Source of the DNA: Tildeniella nuda ZEHNDER 1965/U140
GTDB taxonomy: Bacteria; Cyanobacteriota; Cyanobacteriia; Leptolyngbyales; Leptolyngbyaceae
NCBI GenBank assembly: GCA_019358895.1
Contig: JAHHIG010000005.1
Span: 62,001-126,000, forward strand
Direction: 5' to 3'
Length of the DNA stretch: 64,000 bases
The translations under genes were made by a program, and so were the position numbers. This document shows positions 54,566 through 64,000 of the stretch, in pieces; the first letter of the stretch is position 1; the number at the start of each line of letters is the position of its first letter. Under the pieces are notes generated by a model. The model had not been told where the DNA came from. It was given only the letters and a program-made list of their open reading frames with translations, and made no database searches.

Positions 54566-55504
54566 CTAACCGTCAGCGGTAATTTGTGCAATCAATTCTT
54601 TTAATGTTGCTTCTCCGCGATCGTTGTCAACTTGGCAGGTGCCAGCGTTGGCATGTCCGCCACCACCGTATTTCAGCATCAGTTCACCAATATTAGTTTT
54701 GGATGAACGGTTAAAGATTGACTTGCCCGTAGCAAAAACGGTGTTTTGCTTTTGCCGTCCGCACATGAGGTGAATCGAGATATTACACTGTGGAAAAAGC
54801 GCGTAAACCATAAATCGATTGCCTGCATAAATCACGTTTTCGTGCCTCAAATCAAGCACGATTAAATTGTCGTAAACAGTTGCGCAGGCTTGAATTTGTG
54901 CTTTAAAGCGCGATTCCTGCTCAAAGTACAGGTCAACTCGTTCTTGTACGTCAGGCAACGACAGAATGGCATCGATCGACTGAGTTTTGCAGCACTCAAT
55001 CAACTGCATCATCAAGTTGTAGTTTGACACTCGAAACTCTTTGAAGCGTCCCAATCCTGTCCTGGCATCCATTAAGAAATTTAACAGCGTCCAGCCTTGA
55101 GGATTGAGGATTTCTGTAGCGGAAAATTGAGCCGAATCGGCTTGATCGACGGCTGCCATCATTTCGAGCGAAAGGTGAGGAAAGCGCTCTTGCCCGCCAA
55201 AGTGTTCATAGACCACTCTGGCGGCTGAGGGTGCCTCTGGATCGATGATGTAGTTCTCTTTTTGCGCTTGATTTCTGATCGTTTCACTAGAGTGATGATC
55301 GAAGACTAAATAGGCACTTTCGACGTAGGGAAGGTTCGTTGTAATATCGTTTGCTGTAATCTCAATCTTGCCATCTTGCATATCTTTGGGATGGACAAAT
55401 TTGATGTCGTCAATCATATCCAATTCTTTGAGTAGAACGGCGCAGACGAGTCCATCAAAATCACTTCTAGTCACTAACCGATACTTTGTACTGGCTGCGA
55501 TCAT
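54566..55504 (-). CDS. DHH-family phosphoesterase
   Basis: The 312-residue protein has the DHH domain motifs LVTRSDFDGLVCAVLLKEL, FDHHSS (the DHH signature) and AAVDQADS, and the DHHA1 C-terminal RNA/substrate motif YGGGGHANAGTC. Members are manganese-dependent exopolyphosphatases, oligoribonucleases or cyclic-dinucleotide phosphodiesterases; this sequence does not decide among them. Monocistronic and divergent from leuS. Confidence 0.88.
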   Translation of the reverse strand: MIAASTKYRLVTRSDFDGLVCAVLLKELDMIDDIKFVHPKDMQDGKIEITANDITTNLPYVESAYLVFDHHSSETIRNQAQKENYIIDPEAPSAARVVYEHFGGQERFPHLSLEMMAAVDQADSAQFSATEILNPQGWTLLNFLMDARTGLGRFKEFRVSNYNLMMQLIECCKTQSIDAILSLPDVQERVDLYFEQESRFKAQIQACATVYDNLIVLDLRHENVIYAGNRFMVYALFPQCNISIHLMCGRQKQNTVFATGKSIFNRSSKTNIGELMLKYGGGGHANAGTCQVDNDRGEATLKELIAQITADG

Positions 55505-55788
55505 TTACATCCCCTTCCTTTCAGTACTGACCTGGATCTAGGTTTCCCAAAACGCATCTGGTTTACACACGATCGCAAAAACTGCCAGGAGGGTTTGTAT
55601 AGCTACAGTCACATGGGTTAGGACGGGGTGCAGGGGGTTCACCCCTTGGCTGGGGCAACGCCTCCATACATCTTTAATTCCAATGTCCTAAGCGTCTTGG
55701 CGACAGCCATAAGAGATTAGCCGTGGCAGTAGCCACTGTTTCTTTGTAGGGTAGAGTGTAGCAAGAGGACTGAGTAGGAGCCGTTTTC

Positions 55789-58464
<2,676 letters not shown>

Positions 58465-58470
58465 GCATTC

Positions 58471-60069
58471 CTACGGCTGGCAGTATTTGCGATCGCGATC
58501 AGACCCTGGTTCCTGCCAGGAGTAGGCAAAGTGGCTAATAGTGCGAACCTGGGGTGCTGTACGCTGGAGTGCCTGCATTTGCACTTCTAACGGAGGACGA
58601 TTACTGACCGACTGTTGCCAAATGCCTGCTAGAACGGGTTTGACCTGAGTGCCACGGGGAGCCGCTTTAAGCACTCGTCGCACCTGCGCCATAATACAGG
58701 CAGTGTTACCACAGGTGGCATACGCCATGGGGTGCCACTCTAGAGAACTGGGAAACCGATCCCACGGCTGGAGGCGAGAGTCGAAGCCGTTCCGCCCCAC
58801 GCTAAGGTTGCCATCAGAGAAGAAAACGACTCCAGCCGGGATGCCCTGACGCTGGACGGGTGCAACCGCCGCATTCACAAAGTCCAATACTCCCTGTGAT
58901 GCATGAGCCACCGATAGCTGCCACAGATCAGACTGCAACAGGGCAACCCGACGGGCGATCGGTAGCGAAGCGGTCATCCGCATGGGGTTCAAGCCCTGCC
59001 AGAGCGGTTCTCGCTCGTTAGGATAGAGCAGATTCAGATCTCTGAGGTCGTCACCCGTGATAAAGCCCTGCCCCAGAAAGCGCCGGATCAGTTCCATGCC
59101 TCGATAGTTCAATGCCCGTTGCAACAGCGTTTGTTGAGACGCTTCACCGTAGACCCACAGATCTTGAATTTTGCCAGCAACAGATGCCGCACCGTATCCA
59201 CGAGGATAACGGACATAATCGAACAGCACTCCGTCCGGTCGGCGCTTGGCGATCGACTGCACCATCTGAAGGTAATCTTGCCGTGCCTGGAGACTGTAGG
59301 GATCGACAAACGCTTCGCCAGGGTTGCCAACGCCCAGTTCGACGCTGAGTCCCGCGATCGTATTTGCTGTCAAGCTAGTTTGCCCTAAGCCGTTACGGGC
59401 AAGGGTTTGTTGTTTATCGGGGCGACGGACATAGCTTGCACCGAAGTTCATGCCAAAGAGCCAAGCGTAAACCTTTAGACCCCGATAACGTCCTTTGCGA
59501 ATAATGTCAGCCAGCAGATCGGTGTTTTCTGCCCTAGAGCCAGCCAGGACAGCAGACCAGGGCGTTGGGTTATCGTTGGCAGGCAAGAGCACCTTACCGT
59601 TGTAAAACGCTTCCACATTGACCTGGGTATAGCCGCGATTCACAATGCGGTCTAAAACAGCTTCTAACGCGCCTGATTTGAGGTCACACGGGTAAAGCCT
59701 GAGCCAGATTGCTTGATTTTGCAGCCAAGACTGCTTGCGGCAGGTACGCAGTCGCTGTCCATGCTGCTTAATGAGATTGGCATAACGCCGTTGAGCGTCC
59801 CGGTTACCAGTCGCTGCAAGTTGGCGCAACGCTTCCTTTTGTTCGATCGCCGCTAGTGACTGTTGGCAGTAGGGGGCTGTCTGTGCAGAAACAGGGGATG
59901 GTGCAAGACTCCCTCCCACTAGACTGACCATCACAACAGCGGTGATTAGACGGTGAGGCTGGCGTTTACTGGACTGTAACGGTGTCAACGGAGAATGATT
60001 CAGCCACAAGCGATCGCGTAGACGGAGAAACTGTACAAATCCCATAGCAAACTCAGTACTTTTGGACAA
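58471..60069 (-). CDS. Exported family-10-like glycoside hydrolase (GHL10 type)
   Basis: The 532-residue protein has an N-terminal signal/anchor (LITAVVMVSLVGGSLAPSPV; start 60069 or ATG 60045) and a TIM-barrel domain resembling the DUF187/GHL10 group: NIVNRGYTQVNVEAFYNGKV-like strands, GLKVYAWLFGMNFG, FVDPYSLQARQDYLQMVQSI and PDGVLFDYVRYPRG with the Asp/Arg-rich end of the barrel. Relatives cleave glycosidic bonds in cell-wall or exopolysaccharides. Enzyme activity is inferred. It converges on leuS with 6 bp between stops. Confidence 0.8.
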   Translation of the reverse strand: MSKSTEFAMGFVQFLRLRDRLWLNHSPLTPLQSSKRQPHRLITAVVMVSLVGGSLAPSPVSAQTAPYCQQSLAAIEQKEALRQLAATGNRDAQRRYANLIKQHGQRLRTCRKQSWLQNQAIWLRLYPCDLKSGALEAVLDRIVNRGYTQVNVEAFYNGKVLLPANDNPTPWSAVLAGSRAENTDLLADIIRKGRYRGLKVYAWLFGMNFGASYVRRPDKQQTLARNGLGQTSLTANTIAGLSVELGVGNPGEAFVDPYSLQARQDYLQMVQSIAKRRPDGVLFDYVRYPRGYGAASVAGKIQDLWVYGEASQQTLLQRALNYRGMELIRRFLGQGFITGDDLRDLNLLYPNEREPLWQGLNPMRMTASLPIARRVALLQSDLWQLSVAHASQGVLDFVNAAVAPVQRQGIPAGVVFFSDGNLSVGRNGFDSRLQPWDRFPSSLEWHPMAYATCGNTACIMAQVRRVLKAAPRGTQVKPVLAGIWQQSVSNRPPLEVQMQALQRTAPQVRTISHFAYSWQEPGSDRDRKYCQP

Positions 60070-60143
60070 ATTACTGCAACCATAATCTGCCCTACAAGAC
60101 TAATGCAGGATACCAGTTTTGACGCGCTTTTTAGACTAAACAT

Positions 60144-61409
60144 TCAACCTAGCCAGCTCTTCAACCGTTCCGCAGTTTGAGGACGGCGCAACTTCCGCAT
60201 GGCTTTGCTCTGAATTTGCCGTACCCGTTCGCGCGAGAGGTTAAACAAACCACCCACTTCTTCCAATGTGCAGGGTTTGCTGGAGGTCAAGCCATAGCGC
60301 AAAGAGATAATGTCTTTCTCGCGCTGAGTCAGCACGTCGCCCAGCACGTCCCAGATTTCCTGACGCAGCATCGTCTCGCTCATCTGTGCCTCAGGAGACT
60401 GGGTATCGCCATCTTCTAGCAAATCCATCAGTTCCGTATCTTCGCCTTTGCCAACACGGTGATTCAGCGATAGCGACTTACGGCGTACCTGCTGAAGATT
60501 TCGCAGTTGCTCTGGTGTCACTTCTAATGCGGCAGCTAACTCGACCTCGGTAGGGTTACGGTGTAGCTCTTTGCGTAAGTCACGGTGTGCTTTCTTAAGC
60601 TTGTTCAGCTTTTCAACAATATGAATTGGCAGTCGAATGGTGCGGGCATCATTGGCGATCGTCCGTGTAATTCCCTGCCGAATCCACCAGTACGCATAGG
60701 TGGAGAACTTATAGCCCTTATCAGGGTCAAATTTTTCGGTCGCACGGTTTAAGCCCAGTGCGCCTTCCTGAATCAAATCCAGGAATGGAACGCCTCGATT
60801 TAAGTACCGTTTGGCGATCGAGACCACTAGCCTTAAGTTTGAGCGGATCATCTTACGCTTAGCAACGCGACTGCGATAGAGGCGATGCTCCAACTGTCGT
60901 TCATTCAGCCCTACAGCGGCTGCCAGTTCTTCTCGGTTTGGCAACCGTCCAAGCTCTTCAATGAGCCGCGTTTGCACATCATCTATATCAACCAGATAGC
61001 GAATCCGTCGTGCCAGTTCAACTTCTTCATTTGGTTTTAACAGCGGGTAGCGTGCCATTTCTTTAAAGAAGGCACCAACTGCGTCATCAGTGCTGGTTTT
61101 GCTGTACCCGGAAGGACGCGCACTGGCAATTTGATCCACGTCTTCATCAGCGCTTGTAGCATCGCCAACGTCGATCGCATCGCTAATGTTGATCACGTCG
61201 TCACCAGCATTCTCACCCTGGTAAAGTTCGGCTTCGACGGCATCAATGTCAGCAATGTCAGGCTCTCCCAAATCTTCAGCAATCAACCCAGCGGGTAATT
61301 CTCCGTCTGCCACTAGTTGCAGAGATTCGAGGGAGTCAACCTTATCTGTAGGCGTAGCTTCAGGCGTATAAGTGATAGCGGGTTGGGTCGATGTTAACTT
61401 TTGGTACAT
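60144..61409 (-). CDS. Group 2 sigma-70 factor (SigC-like)
   Basis: The 421-residue protein has the sigma-70 core: region 1.2 (DAVGAFFKEMARYPLLKPNE), region 2 (RSNLRLVVSIAKRYLNRGVP, FSTYAYWWIRQGITRTIAND), region 3 (EKLNKLKKAHRDLRKELHRN) and region 4 (LEEVGGLFNLSRERVRQIQS). The acidic 100-residue N-terminus is too short for a primary SigA region 1.1 and has the character of group 2 factors; length fits SigC. Group 2 factors adjust transcription in stress and carbon/nitrogen shifts. SigC versus another group 2 member is not certain. Confidence 0.88.
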   Translation of the reverse strand: MYQKLTSTQPAITYTPEATPTDKVDSLESLQLVADGELPAGLIAEDLGEPDIADIDAVEAELYQGENAGDDVINISDAIDVGDATSADEDVDQIASARPSGYSKTSTDDAVGAFFKEMARYPLLKPNEEVELARRIRYLVDIDDVQTRLIEELGRLPNREELAAAVGLNERQLEHRLYRSRVAKRKMIRSNLRLVVSIAKRYLNRGVPFLDLIQEGALGLNRATEKFDPDKGYKFSTYAYWWIRQGITRTIANDARTIRLPIHIVEKLNKLKKAHRDLRKELHRNPTEVELAAALEVTPEQLRNLQQVRRKSLSLNHRVGKGEDTELMDLLEDGDTQSPEAQMSETMLRQEIWDVLGDVLTQREKDIISLRYGLTSSKPCTLEEVGGLFNLSRERVRQIQSKAMRKLRRPQTAERLKSWLG

Positions 61410-62272
61410 ATTAAGAATTCGTGCGTGAGAGGGCTAAAAGCTCGGGAGTGACGTTGCGTACACAGCGGACTAAAAACAGGTCTGCCCAGGTAGAAGCAAC
61501 TTGGCTTGAGTAAATTTGCTCATCTTAACCATCTTTAATTTGCTGATCTTAACGGTTCGATTTTGGCATTGGGGATACGTATGAGTCTCTCAAGTGGAAT
61601 GAGCAATGAACGTTGCTGTACAGTAAGGCGATCACAGTCCGTTAAGCTACTTGAAGCAAAATTTTGGTTTGTTCGCTCAACGACAAAGACCTCTTGGAAA
61701 AAATCTCTCGGAAAAGCATTGGCAAGCACTGAGCAGAACTGATAGCGCCAGTGAGAAGCGTCTTAGGCTAAGCTGCAACAATGAAACGACTCTACGTAGA
61801 GGAAACACTTGGGTCTAGTGAAGCATCTGACTGCACATATTTCAGTTAGCTTCATTACCAGGTGCTCACAACCTCGCGCTTAAACAATGCCATCAAGAAA
61901 CTTGGTAGTGCCAGTCAGCTACGGCTGTCGCCAACCCAGGTAATGAGCATCACCTTTTTTTGCTTCCAATGACCACAATCAGGTCGATCGAACCTTTAAC
62001 TTTCTGACCAAAGGCTCTCATACAATCAAACAATCTCCTCTCTATCGGTAGGGTGAAAATCACTCCGCCACAAGCTAGAGTATGGAGAACCATTCGGCTG
62101 TGGCACGATGGCTTGTGGGTTAGTGGCGCTGGCTGAGACCCTTAACCGCTGAAGGTTTATTGGTCGATACAGTCTTCTTGTCTTCCTTTTTTTTCCTTAC
62201 GCCTGATAGAGCCTTACGCACCCATGTGCGCCAGGTTTCAAGGCTACTTTTCTCTGGAGCATCGTCTGCTGC
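61410..62272. other. 863-bp divergent gap between the sigma gene and priA, with a structured segment
   Basis: Most of the gap shows nothing recognisable. Near the priA side CCACAAGC (about 62073) pairs with GCTTGTGG (about 62110), enclosing CCAT-T-CG/CG-ATGG, followed by a TCTTCCTTTTTTTTCC run about 60 bp later. This could be a leader RNA structure or terminator of a short transcript. No gene is seen. Confidence 0.4.
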
Positions 62273-64000
62273 ATGTCCGTTTTAGCTGAGCCTGGAACCA
62301 ATTATCAAACAACTGCACCACTAACTATCTGGGTTGAAGTGTTGGTCGATTGCCCGGGCGCACAGGGGATTTTTACCTATCGGTTGCCGCCGCCTCTGGT
62401 CATTCAGCCGGGTGATATTCTCAGCGTACCGTTTGGGATGCAGCAGGTAGGGGCGATCGCCATTCGCTGTCTAGAGCAACCACCTGCTGATCTAGAGCCA
62501 ACACAGATCCGTGATGTTGAAGACATCTTGCAGTCAGGCTTTTTCTCGCCAACCTACTGGCAGTTACTGAACCGCGTTGCCGACTACTACTGCACACCAC
62601 TGATGCAGGTTGTACGAGTCGCACTTCCACCAGGGCTATTGTCGCGATCGCAGCGACGCGTGCGGCTAGTGAACAAAAAGGATAAAGGCGAAAGGATAAA
62701 GGCTAACAACGCAACCGATTTCTCCCCTCTCTCCTCTCCCGCCCAACAGCTCCTCACGCTCCTCAACTCCAGCAAAACGGGGGACTATAGCTGGCAATAC
62801 TTACAGCGTCAGTGTCAAAACGCCTACCGAGGACTGCAAGAGCTGGTTAAGCACGGCTTGGTGGAAAACTACCTGGAACCGCCAACGCCCGTCCGCCCCA
62901 AGCAGAAACTAGCCGTGATGCTGGTTGCCTCACCATCACCCTCTGACCTTACGCCCAGACAACAGGAAATTTTGGCAGTCCTTCGGCGGCAAGGAGGCGA
63001 ACTTTGGCTAACCGATTTGCTTCAACTGTGCCAGACCAGTTCTACCACTCTGAAGGGGCTGGCACAAAAAGGACAGGTGGTGATCCAACCGCGGGAAGTG
63101 CTGCGGCGGGAAGGCGGACCAACTGTCACAGCCGATTTACCAAAGTCATTGACTCCAGATCAAACGGCAGCATTGGAGCAGTTCCAGGCACTGTCTGGCT
63201 TTGCTCAGGTCTTACTCCACGGTGTGACTGGATCGGGCAAAACAGAGGTGTATTTGCAGGCGATCGCGCCCATCCTGCAACAAGGGCGATCGGCGCTGGT
63301 GCTGGTGCCAGAAATTGGACTCACGCCTCAGTTGACCGATCGCTTCCGTGCCCGCTTCGGTAATCGAGTTTGCGTTTACCACAGCGCCCTGTCTGACGGT
63401 GAACGGTATGACACCTGGCGACAAATGCTCAACGGTGAGGCTCAGATTGTCATTGGCACGCGATCGGCTGCTTTTGCACCCCTGCCCCGTTTGGGACTGA
63501 TTGTGCTCGACGAAGAGCATGATTCCAGCTTTAAGCAAGATCAGCCTGCCCCTTGCTACCACGCCCGCACCGTTGCTCAATGGCGGGCAGAACTGGAACA
63601 CTGCCCTTTAATGTTGGGGTCAGCAACGCCCTCGTTAGAAAGTTGGGTGCAAAGTAGGAGTCAGGAGTCAGCGGTCAGGAGTCAGCGGTCAGCAGTCAGC
63701 GGTCAGGATCAAATCAAACGTCAAACGTCAAAACTTCCCTCACCCCCTCACCTTTTCCTCTCCCTCCCCAAGCGCGTTTACGATCGCCCGCTACCGTCGA
63801 TCGAAGTTGTAGATATGCGTCAGGAGCTGCATCAAGGGAATCATTCGGTGTTTAGTCGATCGCTGCGATCAGCGCTGATTGCGATGAAGGAACGGCAGCA
63901 GCAGGGCATTCTGTTCATTCATCGCCGTGGGCACAGCACCTTTGTTTCGTGCCGAAGCTGCGGCTATGTCGTCACCTGCCCTAACTGTGACGTGTCACTG
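62273..64000 (+). CDS. priA: Primosomal protein N' (replication restart helicase PriA), 3' end outside window
   Basis: An open frame runs from ATG 62273 to the window edge (576 codons). It has the PriA N-terminal 3'-DNA-binding domain (IWVEVLVDCPGAQGIFTYRL), Walker A GVTGSGKTE (about 321), LVPEIGLTPQL, Walker B DEEHDSSFKQ and the zinc-binding start CRSCGYVVTCPNCDVSL. PriA reloads the replisome at stalled forks. Between about residues 459 and 498, before LFLSLPKRVYDRPLPSIEVV, the sequence [18 protein letters not shown] is encoded by GGTCAGC/GGAGTCA heptamers as in leuS. A shorter repeat-like insert (KKDKGERIKANN) lies near residue 137. Confidence 0.93.
   Translation, partial: MSVLAEPGTNYQTTAPLTIWVEVLVDCPGAQGIFTYRLPPPLVIQPGDILSVPFGMQQVGAIAIRCLEQPPADLEPTQIRDVEDILQSGFFSPTYWQLLNRVADYYCTPLMQVVRVALPPGLLSRSQRRVRLVNKKDKGERIKANNATDFSPLSSPAQQLLTLLNSSKTGDYSWQYLQRQCQNAYRGLQELVKHGLVENYLEPPTPVRPKQKLAVMLVASPSPSDLTPRQQEILAVLRRQGGELWLTDLLQLCQTSSTTLKGLAQKGQVVIQPREVLRREGGPTVTADLPKSLTPDQTAALEQFQALSGFAQVLLHGVTGSGKTEVYLQAIAPILQQGRSALVLVPEIGLTPQLTDRFRARFGNRVCVYHSALSDGERYDTWRQMLNGEAQIVIGTRSAAFAPLPRLGLIVLDEEHDSSFKQDQPAPCYHARTVAQWRAELEHCPLMLGSATPSLESWVQSRSQESAVRSQRSAVSGQDQIKRQTSKLPSPPHLFLSLPKRVYDRPLPSIEVVDMRQELHQGNHSVFSRSLRSALIAMKERQQQGILFIHRRGHSTFVSCRSCGYVVTCPNCDVSL

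Overview
The window is chromosomal DNA from a cyanobacterium. It carries photosystem I genes (psaF, psaJ, psaL), dense GCGATCGC (HIP1) palindromes, cyanobacterial regulators (PlmA-type GntR factor, group 2 sigma factor, Tab2/Atab2), an SLH-domain outer-membrane porin, and an hpsA-hpsB-hpsC hormogonium polysaccharide locus. The hps genes point to a filamentous, gliding lineage. No rRNA, tRNA or CRISPR array was seen.

Layout: 1-4.8 kb is an ECF sigma / anti-sigma / Spy-like / DUF1800 / DUF1501 / esterase operon in which the DUF1800 gene is broken. 4.9-7.5 kb holds a deoxyhypusine-synthase-like gene (speY), a candidate structured RNA and the cobalamin adenosyltransferase. 7.6-12.0 kb is an accessory island: a toxin-antitoxin pair, a large LRR-Roc-COR GTPase (Roco), a separate TIR-domain protein, then a 21-bp-period repeat array. 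12-26 kb is mostly housekeeping: glyoxalase, porin, ClpB, PlmA, dienelactone hydrolase, S1-type protein, Tab2, PmbA, peptide-binding lipoprotein. 26-35 kb on the minus strand is the hps pseudopilin operon. 35-45 kb has rpmB, htpG, tsaD, psaF-psaJ-psaL, gmk, remA and rqcH. 45-50 kb holds exopolysaccharide glycosyltransferases and a CLC exchanger. 50-64 kb has dciA, a SPOR-like membrane protein, vipp1/pspA, a DHH phosphoesterase, leuS, a family-10-like glycoside hydrolase, a sigC-like sigma factor and priA (cut by the window edge).

A second layer of structure runs through the window. Heptanucleotide tandem repeats (GGTCAGC, GGAGTAG, CTCCTCA and relatives) fill most intergenic gaps, supply stop codons for two genes, and also lie in frame inside three essential or conserved genes (htpG, leuS twice, priA). 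Two further arrays (11.65-12.0 kb and 19.7-20.0 kb) have an exact 21-bp period with almost no indels but many substitutions. A family of about 85-bp palindromic elements occurs three times, twice nested inside another palindrome just after a stop codon.

The best candidate for an undescribed system is the Roco GTPase + TIR protein pair. Both proteins carry predicted helical, coiled-coil-like segments at the ends that would face each other (Roco C-terminus, TIR N-terminus). This suggests a two-component analogue of an NLR-type immune receptor. That function is inference; the domain calls are made from visible motifs.
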